Positions 26,315 through 34,949 of a DNA stretch of 64,000 bases are shown piece by piece. How positions within the stretch are numbered: position 1 is the stretch's first letter; each line of letters opens with the position of its first letter. This stretch comes from Opimibacter sp041746735. Its GTDB lineage: Bacteria; Bacteroidota; Bacteroidia; Chitinophagales; Saprospiraceae. Made by a program: the position numbers and the translations under genes. Under the pieces are notes generated by a model. It saw nothing but the letters and a program-made list of their open reading frames with translations. It had not been told where the DNA came from and did no database searches. The stretch is taken from positions 67,033 to 131,032 of the forward strand of contig JBGTGP010000017.1 of assembly GCA_041746735.1 (NCBI GenBank), given 5' to 3'.

Positions 26315-27345
26315 GGGTTCCCAAGCCACCGCGGTATCAGTTCATCGGATTTTGGTGGTCTATGCCATTGATCACGCTGGCACTCCTGTACATCATGTTT
26401 CATGAGCGGATACTCGAAGACTGGAGGGTCTTAGCCATTGGTTTTCCGATCATCTATTTGATCGGATATGTTTCCTGGCGATTACATTACGTCTATGATG
26501 CATTTATTCACACCCGGTATCCGTCACTCGGGGATACCCGCAAAAGGGTGTTGTACAAATTGCCCTTGAATCTGCTGGTGATGACCCCATCTGTGCTTCT
26601 GATCTTTTTTACCTTCCAGTGGTGTGGCATTTTGGGCTATACCATCGAGGAGAATGACCTGAAGTACGGTTACCTCGTAGGACTGTCCGTCAACATTGTC
26701 TTTGAATCGCTTTGGGAAGTGATTTACATCATTGAAAAATATAAGGAATCAGCCGCAGAGAAGGAAATGATTGAGCAAATGCAACTCCGACAGGAATTTG
26801 ATAATCTCAAGGAAAAGGTCAATCCACATTTTCTCTTCAACAGTTTTAATACGCTGTCTTCGCTCATTTCCGAGGATAAGGATCAGGCTGAAAAGTTTCT
26901 GGACGAGTTGAGTAAAGTGTACAGATACCTTCTACGCTCCAATGAAAGCGGTTTGAGTACGGTGGAAATGGAAACCCGATTTATCCGGTCCTATTCCCAA
27001 TTGTTGCAGACCCGGTATGGTGATGGGTTTCATCTAAAGCTCGATATCGATCCGGCACTGAAAGACCGTGAAATTCCCTCTCTTACCTTGCAGCTGCTGG
27101 TGGAAAATGCCGTTAAGCACAATGTCGTGAGTAAACTACATCCCGTCCGGGTGGTCATTCGCTCTGTTCCGGAAGGCTACCTGATCATTGAGAATAATCT
27201 GAATAGAAAATCTCGCCCTGTTATAGAATCGACAGGTATTGGGTTGAATATAATTCGGGAAAAATACCGGCTACTGAATCGGCTGGATGTTTTCATTGAG
27301 GATACAGGAGATCAATTTGTCGTCAAAATTCCACTTTTATCATGA
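26311..27345 (+). CDS. LytS-type sensor histidine kinase
   Basis: A 344-residue membrane kinase: four membrane helices (about 10-28, 41-60, 85-110, 120-145), the phospho-acceptor His173 in NPHFLFNSFNTLSSLI, and an intact ATPase domain with N-box LLVENAVKHN and G-box STGIGLNIIREKY. It is translationally coupled to the degenerate paralogue upstream and followed 149 bases later by a LytTR response regulator, so the three genes form one signalling unit. The signal is unknown. Confidence 0.9.
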   Translation: MRVPKPPRYQFIGFWWSMPLITLALLYIMFHERILEDWRVLAIGFPIIYLIGYVSWRLHYVYDAFIHTRYPSLGDTRKRVLYKLPLNLLVMTPSVLLIFFTFQWCGILGYTIEENDLKYGYLVGLSVNIVFESLWEVIYIIEKYKESAAEKEMIEQMQLRQEFDNLKEKVNPHFLFNSFNTLSSLISEDKDQAEKFLDELSKVYRYLLRSNESGLSTVEMETRFIRSYSQLLQTRYGDGFHLKLDIDPALKDREIPSLTLQLLVENAVKHNVVSKLHPVRVVIRSVPEGYLIIENNLNRKSRPVIESTGIGLNIIREKYRLLNRLDVFIEDTGDQFVVKIPLLS

Positions 27346-27493
27346 CAGGGGATATCACATCTCAACATTCAGGGCTGACAGTTAAGACCGGATTTTCATC
27401 AATTCGATCACAGTCGGCTTGCCTGAAGGCGATACAGACCTCAATTTTATAGTTCGATACACATCTATTCAAGGACCAAACCATCTCAGACGT

Positions 27494-28270
27494 ATGAAAA
27501 TTTTTATTGTGGAAGACGAAGATCTGGCAGTTAAAAAACTGCAGAAAACACTGCAGTCTCTTGGTCGTGATCTGGAGGTCGTCGGTACAGCGGATAGTAT
27601 TGCAGAGGCGGTGACCTGGCTTCAGACCCATCCCCGCCCTGATCTAATCCTGATGGATATTGAGTTGGCAGATGGACAAAGCTTTGAGATTTTTAACCGG
27701 ATCGAAGTGAGTAGCCCGGTGATTTTCACCACCAGTTATGATGAGTATGCTCTTAAAGCGTTTAAGGTGAACAGTGTGGATTATCTGCTCAAACCCATTC
27801 AGCAGGATGAACTGGAGTTGGCGATGACGAAGTTCAGGAATATGAAGCAATTGTATGCCAGTCCGGAAAAGGAGTCTGTACCGATAAAGGAGCTCGTCAG
27901 CGAGCTACAGAAAACCCTGGCACATAAAGAGTACCGCAAACGCTTTCTGGTCAAGCATGTCCAGAAGCTTGTTTCGGTTGAAGTCCGGGATATTGCCTAC
28001 TTCTTCAGCGATGACAGACTGAGTTTCTTTAAAACCTTTGATGATAAAAAGTATGTGATCGATTATACCATCGACGATATAGAACAAATGGTAGATCCGG
28101 AACAATTTTTCCGCATAAACAGAGCCTTTCTGATCTCTGTCCGGAGTATCGATCAGATACACGACTATTTTGGCAACCGTCTAAAGCTAAATCTCAAACC
28201 TCAAATCGATAAGGAAGCTCTGGTGAGCCGGGAGAAGGTTTCGGATTTTAAAAACTGGATGGGGAAGTAG
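27494..28270 (+). CDS. LytTR-family response regulator
   Basis: A 258-residue regulator: receiver domain (FIVEDED acidic pocket, phospho-acceptor Asp55 in LILMDIEL, the conserved Lys in LLKPI) and a C-terminal LytTR DNA-binding domain (KRFLVKHVQKLVSVEVRDIAYFF in outline, then FFRINRAFLISVRSI). I place the start at the ATG at 27494 directly before the receiver. It is the partner of the two kinases upstream and probably binds the spaced repeats at 25167-25218 and 28359-28390. A strong terminator follows. Confidence 0.92.
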   Translation: MKIFIVEDEDLAVKKLQKTLQSLGRDLEVVGTADSIAEAVTWLQTHPRPDLILMDIELADGQSFEIFNRIEVSSPVIFTTSYDEYALKAFKVNSVDYLLKPIQQDELELAMTKFRNMKQLYASPEKESVPIKELVSELQKTLAHKEYRKRFLVKHVQKLVSVEVRDIAYFFSDDRLSFFKTFDDKKYVIDYTIDDIEQMVDPEQFFRINRAFLISVRSIDQIHDYFGNRLKLNLKPQIDKEALVSREKVSDFKNWMGK

Positions 28271-28292
28271 AGAAAGTAATAATGGTATAAAA

Positions 28293-28324
28293 GGGAGCTG
28301 GTCTGTATCAGCTCCCTTTTTTTT
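28293..28324 (+). terminator. Rho-independent terminator after the LytS/LytTR operon
   Basis: GGGAGCTG (28293-28300) pairs with CAGCTCCC (28309-28316) over an eight-base loop and is followed by eight T residues. It separates the signalling operon from the STAND gene. Confidence 0.9.
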
Positions 28325-28358
28325 AGCCACCCATTAACGGAGAAAACTTCTGTGAATA

Positions 28359-28390
28359 TCAATTCAATCATGAAAATCATCAATTCATGT
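28359..28390 (+). promoter_or_regulatory. LytTR-type direct repeat pair before the STAND gene
   Basis: TCAATTCAATC (28359) and TCAATTCATGT (28380) lie exactly 21 bases apart. The second is identical over 11 bases to the middle repeat before the LytS operon (25188). The pair lies just past the terminator, 84 bases before a small open frame and 338 bases before the STAND start, so it probably belongs to that promoter. Confidence 0.55.
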
Positions 28391-28473
28391 ACTCGACCAT
28401 TGTGTACGACCTGTCGGGTCTTCAACTTTGAGCCATCAATTCAGTAGAACAACGAATACAATTTAATACTATC

Positions 28474-28680
28474 ATGAGAAATCGGAACACAACGAAGGGG
28501 TCTTGGACACATAGGGGCATATTCATTACATGTTTAAGTTGCACTATGATGCTAAGTATCTTTTGGATGTCAAAGGGGTATTCAATAGGGCACTATACAG
28601 ATGCAACAACGCGGATCGGTCATTGGGACTTTGATCCATGCAGTATGTATCAGTTTTTATTCACAAACCTGGGACGTTAA
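28474..28680 (+). CDS. Possible small leader protein upstream of the STAND gene
   Basis: A 68-residue frame with one hydrophobic segment (GIFITCLSCTMMLSIFW) near residues 15-31 and no recognised family. It fills most of the gap between the LytTR-like repeats and the STAND start and would be on the same transcript. Amino-acid composition is unremarkable and no homologue is known to me, so it may be a chance frame. Confidence 0.25.
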   Translation: MRNRNTTKGSWTHRGIFITCLSCTMMLSIFWMSKGYSIGHYTDATTRIGHWDFDPCSMYQFLFTNLGR

Positions 28681-28727
28681 GAAATCTCCGTCCGACTCCA
28701 TTTTATATCACACCAATTTTCAATACA

Positions 28728-31310
28728 ATGGATAACACAGATACCCAAATTCTCACTCCGGATCAGCGACTCCGGGTTTTTATTAGTTCTACGCTCAATG
28801 AATTGGCGGAGGAACGATTGGCGGTCAAGGAAGCCATTCAACAGATTCATCTGACACCCGTCATGTTTGAAATGGGGGCACGTCCGCACGCACCCCGCAA
28901 TCTGTACCGTCAGTATTTGGCGCAAAGTCAGATTTTTGTCGGCATTTATTGGGAGAAGTATGGATGGGTGGCTCCGGAGGAATCTGTCTCTGGTCTGGAA
29001 GATGAGTATAACCTTTCCGGGAACATGCCCAAACTGATTTACATCAAAAAGGAGCAGGGAAAACGCGAAACTCGGCTTTCCGCGTTGCTCGAACGGATAC
29101 AGCTGGATGATAAGGTCTCCTATAAAACCTTCTCTTCATCCGAGGAGTTGAGTCAGCTGATCGTAAATGATCTGGCGTTGTTGCTGACGGAGCGATTTAA
29201 TCTGACGTTACAGGACAAAGTGACAGAGTCCGTTTATCCTTCTTTTACTCCTATTCCGTCTGTACCAAATTCTCTCATCGGTCGAGAAAATGCTATTCAG
29301 GAAATTCAGGATTTACTGGACAATCCGTCTATCCGTTTATTGACGCTGACAGGTCCTGGGGGTATTGGCAAAACAAGGTTGGCCATGGAGACCGTCCGTC
29401 TGATGCAGCATCAGTATCAGGATGGCGCTGCTTATGTGGCCCTGGCACCGGTACGGACTCCTTCCCTGGTAGCGGAGACGATCTGTTACAACCTGGGCGT
29501 GAAAGTATCCGGAGGCAATAATCTCGATAGCCTCCGTTTATTTCTACAACACAAGAGATTTTTATTATTACTGGACAATTTCGAGCAGGTCATTGAAGCA
29601 GCCTCCATCATCGATGACTTGTTACTGGCAGCACCCGGACTCAAGATCGTCGTGACCAGCCGGGAGCGTCTGGCTCTTTCTTTTGAACATGTTTATGTTG
29701 TACCCACACTTTCAACCCACGTCCCGGATCGCCACGGTGCTGAAGAAAATCTATTGCCTCCTTCCGTAGAACTTTTTGTGGCCAGGGCAAAAGCAGTGGA
29801 TCCTGCCTTTACACTCCACGCTCAGAATCGCGAGACCGTCATGCGTATTTGTGAGCGGTTGGAAGGACTGCCATTGGCGATAGAACTGGCTGCCGGACAG
29901 ATCAATCTATTTAGCCCGGCCCTCCTCCTCCAGAAATTGAATAGAAGCCTGGATGTACTCCAGGGAAGCTTCCGCGATATTCCGGACCGCCAGAGAACCA
30001 TGCGGAATACCGTCGCCTGGAGCTATGACTTACTTTCACCGGGAGAGCAGCAGATGCTTTTGCAGATGAGTTTGTATGTCGCAGGGTGTATGCTGAAGGC
30101 CATAGAGCAGATGCATATTGAGGGTCAGGATAGCTACACGACATTGAGTTCATTGTTGAACAAAAGTCTGCTTATCCGACAGGAAGAAGGAGAGCATCTC
30201 CGTTTTCAAATGTATGAAAGTGTACGGGAGTTTGCTCATGAACAATTGAAAGAAAATGGTTTAGAGGATGTGTACCGGCAGCAGTTGGCCGATTTTTATG
30301 TGACCTCGTTGGAGGAGATGCGGCTGCAGAAAAGTGAATTGAGCCAGTCCTGGATTATGGGTTCCCTGGAGAAGGAGCATGCCAATATCCGGGTGGCCCT
30401 CGAGTTTTTAATGCAACGGCAGGATATTAAAAAAGTAACGTCGATCGCATGGTGTCTCTGGTTATTCTGGTGGGTCAACGCTCATACCCGGGAAGGATAT
30501 ACCTGGTTGAAGCAGGCATGGGACATGAACAAAACAAGTGCTGCAAAGTTGGATGACTTTACGTATGCTGTTTTGGCGGCCAATGTAGGATTTATGTCCT
30601 TTCTCCAACGTGATATGGCTACGTTTACTGAATCATTGGGGCAGCATCTCGATTTTATCCTGCAGCAGGATGATGATGAATTGGTGGCTACGACCACGCT
30701 GATCACCGGAGTCGTCAAAACGATCAAGAAGGAGCATGAGGTGGCGGACCAGTTACTTCACATGAGCCTTGAGCGGTTTACGCGCCTTAATCTGACCACA
30801 GGAATCAGTCTGGCACTCAGTGCTTTGGGACGAAATAAGGTCTACAACGGCAATCAGACCACTCAGGCTAAGGAATACTACCGCAGGAGTATGGAGTTTG
30901 CCCGCAAGGACCGGGATGAAATTTCAGTGATCATTACACTCGCCGGATTCGCCCTGTGCGAGGTGATGGAGAAGAACTCAGATGCAAAGAATTATCTCCG
31001 GGAATGCATCCTGTTGAGTCAGAGTCTCCATTTCTTCGAAGCTTTGGCCTGGTCGATTGAGATCTGGTCACTGGTCTCGATCAATGAAGGTAAGCTCAAT
31101 CATGCAGTGACCCTCATGGGCGCTGTAGATCATCTCAGGCAATCCACGGAACTGCCAGTCTGGGAAGATCTCCAGGCGATTATCCTGGAGGCCAAACGTA
31201 AGGTCGAGGCGATTATGGAACCTATGGCCTTTACCCGTGCCTGGGATGCAGGAGTAGCGATGAGTCTCGATGGCATGGTGGCGTATGCTATGGGGGAAGT
31301 TGTCGAGTAA
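28728..31310 (+). CDS. STAND NTPase: DUF4062 - NB-ARC ATPase - TPR protein
   Basis: An 860-residue cytoplasmic protein in three parts. Residues ~12-100 are a DUF4062 domain (LRVFISSTLNELAEERLAV, QSQIFVGIYWEKYGW). An NB-ARC/STAND ATPase at about 180-470 has Walker A GPGGIGKT (209-216), Walker B LLLLDNFEQV (about 285) and the GLPLAIELAAG motif (about 380). The C-terminal ~380 residues are helical TPR-like repeats. STAND proteins act as ATP-driven switches in signalling, apoptosis-like responses and phage defence; DUF4062 at the N terminus would be the output or interaction module. The ATG at 28728 starts the domain cleanly. It stands alone downstream of the LytS/LytTR operon. The real role is unknown. 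Confidence 0.85.
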   Translation: MDNTDTQILTPDQRLRVFISSTLNELAEERLAVKEAIQQIHLTPVMFEMGARPHAPRNLYRQYLAQSQIFVGIYWEKYGWVAPEESVSGLEDEYNLSGNMPKLIYIKKEQGKRETRLSALLERIQLDDKVSYKTFSSSEELSQLIVNDLALLLTERFNLTLQDKVTESVYPSFTPIPSVPNSLIGRENAIQEIQDLLDNPSIRLLTLTGPGGIGKTRLAMETVRLMQHQYQDGAAYVALAPVRTPSLVAETICYNLGVKVSGGNNLDSLRLFLQHKRFLLLLDNFEQVIEAASIIDDLLLAAPGLKIVVTSRERLALSFEHVYVVPTLSTHVPDRHGAEENLLPPSVELFVARAKAVDPAFTLHAQNRETVMRICERLEGLPLAIELAAGQINLFSPALLLQKLNRSLDVLQGSFRDIPDRQRTMRNTVAWSYDLLSPGEQQMLLQMSLYVAGCMLKAIEQMHIEGQDSYTTLSSLLNKSLLIRQEEGEHLRFQMYESVREFAHEQLKENGLEDVYRQQLADFYVTSLEEMRLQKSELSQSWIMGSLEKEHANIRVALEFLMQRQDIKKVTSIAWCLWLFWWVNAHTREGYTWLKQAWDMNKTSAAKLDDFTYAVLAANVGFMSFLQRDMATFTESLGQHLDFILQQDDDELVATTTLITGVVKTIKKEHEVADQLLHMSLERFTRLNLTTGISLALSALGRNKVYNGNQTTQAKEYYRRSMEFARKDRDEISVIITLAGFALCEVMEKNSDAKNYLRECILLSQSLHFFEALAWSIEIWSLVSINEGKLNHAVTLMGAVDHLRQSTELPVWEDLQAIILEAKRKVEAIMEPMAFTRAWDAGVAMSLDGMVAYAMGEVVE

Positions 31311-31521
31311 GTAGAGTATAGTCCATGCTTAATCCTGCCACGTACAGATTTTAATGACAACGGGAGGTAGAAGCTGTTGGAAAGAATTTTTCAAACCAAA
31401 ATTCAACCGACGCAGTAAGCGGGCATTGTAGGTATAGTCAATCGAAGGTCATGGTGGAATAGTTTTCAACCCTCGTTGGTGGGGAGGTCTTATATTTGAG
31501 GCGTACCCATTCCTTGCGACG

Positions 31522-33303
31522 ATGACAGTGGACATGATCATAGTGCTGGTGGTGCTGGTGGGCGCTGTCATTTTATTTGCTACCGAGCTGATGCGGGTGG
31601 ATGTGGTCGCCATATTGATCATGGTCACGCTGATGGTGACCCAGATACTGGCACCACATGAAGGCCTGGCAGGATTTAGCAATTCGGCTACGGCGACGGT
31701 CGCCGCTATGTTTGTGCTGAGTGCGGCTGTCGAGAGTACGGGGATATTGAATCCCCTTGCAAAGCGAATGGAACAGGCGTTTGTCAGAAACTTTTGGTTC
31801 GGTTTCCTACTCATGATGCTCGTAGCCGGATTCTTTTCTGCCTTCGTCAACAATACCCCGGTTGTGGCCTTGCTCATTCCTGTCGTGATCGCGGCTGCAT
31901 CCAAGTCCAGATTGAGTCCATCGAAGATTCTCATTCCACTCTCGTTTGTTTCCATGTTTGGTGGTGTGTGTACTCTCGTAGGCACATCTACGAATATCCT
32001 CGTGAGCGATGTAGCGGATCAATATGGATATGGGGCGTTTAGTATGTTTGAAATGACCAAACTCGGGCTGATCTTTTTTGCTACAGGTTCGCTGTTTCTG
32101 ATACTCTTCAGTAAAAAATTGCTTCCGGATTATGGCGCTTCCACTGATCTGGATAAGGAATTTCAGATCACCCAGTATCTCACTAATATAGCATTGGGTA
32201 GGGAAGCTATCGGAAACGGGAAACGATTGAATGAGATACCCTTTCTCAAGAAGAATGATATCGAAGTCATTCAGGTGCGGCGAGGGACCGTGAAATACTA
32301 CTTGCCCCCGACGGATTTTGAGGTGATGGAACATGATGTTTTGAAAATTCGCTGCAATGTCGAACAGATCAAAAAGCTCCACGGAAAGAATGGTATTGAA
32401 ATGCGACCGTTGATTTCAAAAGAAGTGGCCCAACATGGACAGGAGGGATTGCGGTATGTTGAGGCGATTGTATCGCCGGGTTCATCCCTGGTGGGCCGGC
32501 AGTTTAAGGAGATTGATTTCAGAGGGTTGTATCATGCAGCCCTGTTGGGCATCAGATCCAGAGATGGGTTGTTTCGCCGGCTGATTCGCCATGAGCATAT
32601 TGTATCCGGAGACACCCTGCTTCTTGCAGTGGAGAAGGAGGCCATACCTTCGCTGCAACGCAATCATGAAGATTTTATCCTGATTTCAGCCCCTGATCCG
32701 GTGACGCAAAACCCCTGGAAAGGTGTTCTGGCCCTGGGGATCATTGCCTTGGTGATTCTGGCAGCGACGCTGAATCTGACTTCTATTTTGGTGGCGTCCA
32801 TTGTCGGATGTCTGTTGATGCTACTGACGAGATGTATCGATGCTGAACGCGCTTACCGGGCCGTGGATTGGAAAGTCATTTTTTTGCTTGCCGGGGCTAT
32901 GAGTTTTGGTATTGCCATGAAAAAGACAGGACTTGCAGATGTAATTGCCAATGGCATGATTGCAGTAGCCGGAGATTATGGACCCTTGGTATTGCTCAGT
33001 ATGGTGTATCTGTTGACGTCCCTGCTAACCGAAACTATGTCCAACAATGCCACCGTGGTGCTGCTTGCGCCCATTGTCATCTCCATGGCCGTAAACATGG
33101 GTGTCAGCCCCAAGCCTTTTCTTATGGCAATTACATTTGCGGCCTCGTCCAGCTTTATGACCCCGATCGGCTATCAAACCAATACCATGGTCTACGCTGC
33201 AGGCAATTATAAATTCACGGATTTCTTCAAAATTGGGATATGGCTCAATATCATGTTTTGGATTCTGGCCACCATCTTCATTCCCTACTTCTTCCCATTT
33301 TAG
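31522..33303 (+). CDS. SLC13-family permease with TrkA-C domains
   Basis: A 593-residue anion transporter of the DASS/SLC13 group: about 11 membrane helices in two blocks, split by two cytoplasmic TrkA-C (RCK_C) domains at roughly residues 225-385 (IEVIQVRRGTVKYYLPP, then VSPGSSLVGRQFKEIDFRG). The two transport signatures are present as NNTPVVALLIP and SNNATVVLLAP. Such proteins take up sulfate, dicarboxylates or related anions with sodium; the TrkA-C pair suggests ligand gating. Substrate not determinable. It is a single gene, convergent with the DUF2892 gene. Confidence 0.88.
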   Translation: MTVDMIIVLVVLVGAVILFATELMRVDVVAILIMVTLMVTQILAPHEGLAGFSNSATATVAAMFVLSAAVESTGILNPLAKRMEQAFVRNFWFGFLLMMLVAGFFSAFVNNTPVVALLIPVVIAAASKSRLSPSKILIPLSFVSMFGGVCTLVGTSTNILVSDVADQYGYGAFSMFEMTKLGLIFFATGSLFLILFSKKLLPDYGASTDLDKEFQITQYLTNIALGREAIGNGKRLNEIPFLKKNDIEVIQVRRGTVKYYLPPTDFEVMEHDVLKIRCNVEQIKKLHGKNGIEMRPLISKEVAQHGQEGLRYVEAIVSPGSSLVGRQFKEIDFRGLYHAALLGIRSRDGLFRRLIRHEHIVSGDTLLLAVEKEAIPSLQRNHEDFILISAPDPVTQNPWKGVLALGIIALVILAATLNLTSILVASIVGCLLMLLTRCIDAERAYRAVDWKVIFLLAGAMSFGIAMKKTGLADVIANGMIAVAGDYGPLVLLSMVYLLTSLLTETMSNNATVVLLAPIVISMAVNMGVSPKPFLMAITFAASSSFMTPIGYQTNTMVYAAGNYKFTDFFKIGIWLNIMFWILATIFIPYFFPF

Positions 33304-33417
33304 ACCAGAATCAGAGATACGATAAACTGAATTGGCCATTATTTGAAGTGAAATCCAATCAAAAGTCTTGTCTGATCGACTAGACTCTCCGAACCGGTGG
33401 GAAATCGATTTAATGCT

Positions 33418-33630
33418 TTATTTGGAACTACAGGTGCTGAGTCCAAAAAGAGAATAAAGCGGACAGAAACGGATGATACTGGTGAGCAAAAATACACCCG
33501 CAATAATCAAAAGTACTAATCCGAAAGTGCCTGAAATAGTGTGCGTGAAATACAGCACCGCAATGATCGCTGCGATCAGCAACCGGATCACGCGGTCTGT
33601 TGTACCCATATTGAATTTCATAGTGGACAT
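33418..33630 (-). CDS. DUF2892 small membrane protein
   Basis: A 70-residue protein with the DUF2892 pattern: an N-terminal MGTTDRVIRLLIAAI, two membrane helices, and a C-terminal FCPLYSLFGLSTC. Related domains sit beside rhodanese domains in E. coli YgaP. The function is unclear; some members respond to redox or sulfur stress. A TGTAAC-N4-GTTACA dyad lies 140 bases upstream. Confidence 0.8.
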   Translation of the reverse strand: MSTMKFNMGTTDRVIRLLIAAIIAVLYFTHTISGTFGLVLLIIAGVFLLTSIIRFCPLYSLFGLSTCSSK

Positions 33631-33769
33631 GTGTTGAGTTGAGTAAAAATTGAATTAAATGAACAAGAGCGATGACCAGCATGACCTACCAGATGCATGA
33701 CAGGATCAGGGACGCCAACCTTACCTTGATTTGTTAGCTATAAAATTAGATGCTTTGATCCTTCACTAT

Positions 33770-33785
33770 TGTAACCTATGTTACA
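33770..33785. promoter_or_regulatory. CRP/FNR-like palindrome upstream of the DUF2892 gene
   Basis: TGTAAC-CTAT-GTTACA is a perfect six-base dyad with a four-base centre, the geometry of CRP/FNR-family sites. It is 140 bases before the DUF2892 start and next to the end of the TraR/DksA gene. No other copy was noticed in the window. Confidence 0.4.
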
Positions 33786-33793
33786 TATCCGGA

Positions 33794-34117
33794 TCAGCCG
33801 GCGCACCGGACACAATACAAGCTTTCCGGCATAATCAGAATGCGTCCGATGGGGATTGGATTTTTACATTTTTTACACAACCCAAATTCCGGCGTATCCA
33901 TCCGGGCTTTCACATAGGCCAATTTGCGAAGTTTGTCCTCTGCCTGGCGAAGGGCTACCTCTGCGATGCTTTTATTATTGATTTCATCCATCCGGGATAT
34001 CCGTCCAATGGCTACATCCGGCGTTACAGGACGGGTCATATCGATATAGGTCTCAATCAGGCTGCGCGTCTTTTCTATCTCTTTATCTATTATCCGTGCG
34101 ATTTCTTTTTTATCCAT
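33794..34117 (-). CDS. TraR/DksA C4-type zinc finger protein
   Basis: A 107-residue protein with an N-terminal helical hairpin and a C-terminal four-cysteine zinc finger (CKKCKNPIPIGRILIMP, then CVRC). In the DksA/TraR family the zinc finger anchors the protein in the RNA polymerase secondary channel, where it modulates initiation with ppGpp. The acidic tip typical of DksA is not obvious in this short hairpin, so its activity may differ. Confidence 0.83.
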   Translation of the reverse strand: MDKKEIARIIDKEIEKTRSLIETYIDMTRPVTPDVAIGRISRMDEINNKSIAEVALRQAEDKLRKLAYVKARMDTPEFGLCKKCKNPIPIGRILIMPESLYCVRCAG

Positions 34118-34244
34118 AGACTAAAGATATAGAGATCCCCAACGTCGAGGGCTCATTCGTTAGGAGAAATGGTTTTTCTGGCCTGTAAGGCGAACCACCG
34201 AAGCAGGTCCATTGTGATTTATCTTGGGTTTTAAATAATGGATT

Positions 34245-34949
34245 CTATTTCCGGATTCCTACAGATTTGAGAAATGCATCTTTGTACATCCGGCCAATCG
34301 GAATCTCAACGTCCCCGATTTCCACATCATGTGCCGTATAAGCTTTGATTTTGTCGTAGGCCACAATAAATGATTTGTGGATCTGGACAAATCGATCAGG
34401 AGGGAGCTCTTTCAGGAAATGCCCGATCGATACTTTGGTCATCACATTTTGTCGGGACATGATGATTCGAACATAATCCTTGATCCCTTCCACGTATAGA
34501 ATTTCTTCGAACGGTATACGGATCGTCTTCCGGTCTGCTTTGACAAAGAGGTGATCGGGCCCCGGGCTATTCGGTGAGAGAACGGATTGCCTTTTTGCAT
34601 CCATAAACTTTTCTATAGCCCGGACAAATCGATTGAAAGGAATGGGTTTGACCAGATAATCCAGGACATTCAGCTCAAATCCATCTATGGCGTGTTCACG
34701 GTAGGCAGTGGTGATGATGATCTCTGGTTTATGCTGTAAGGCTCCGATCAGCTCAAGTCCCGTTATCTCCGGCATCTGGATATCGAGCAGGAGAAGGTCA
34801 GGTTGAGTGGTCTTGATCTGCTCGAGGGCAGCTAACGGGTCAGTAGAGGAGCCACACACCTCCACCCCTTTGAGTTTGGATATATATTGTTCAAGGACAC
34901 GGATAGCCAACGGCTCATCGTCCAATATAAAACATTTATAGTTCGCCAT
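34245..34949 (-). CDS. LytTR-family response regulator
   Basis: A 234-residue regulator with receiver domain (FILDDEP, Asp56 in LLLLDIQMPE, Lys in YLVKPIPF) and LytTR domain (LFVKADRKTIRIPFEEILYVEG in outline, FVQIHKSFIVAYDKI). It starts inside the end of the kinase gene (14-base overlap), so the two are coupled. The ATG at 34949 precedes the receiver directly; the frame extends ten residues further but into the kinase gene. Confidence 0.92.
   Translation of the reverse strand: MANYKCFILDDEPLAIRVLEQYISKLKGVEVCGSSTDPLAALEQIKTTQPDLLLLDIQMPEITGLELIGALQHKPEIIITTAYREHAIDGFELNVLDYLVKPIPFNRFVRAIEKFMDAKRQSVLSPNSPGPDHLFVKADRKTIRIPFEEILYVEGIKDYVRIIMSRQNVMTKVSIGHFLKELPPDRFVQIHKSFIVAYDKIKAYTAHDVEIGDVEIPIGRMYKDAFLKSVGIRK

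Noticed and set aside
27399..27463. Weak LytTR-like words before the response regulator
   Set aside because: TCAATTCGATC and TCAATTTTAT are 42 bases apart but match the consensus poorly and lie inside an operon.
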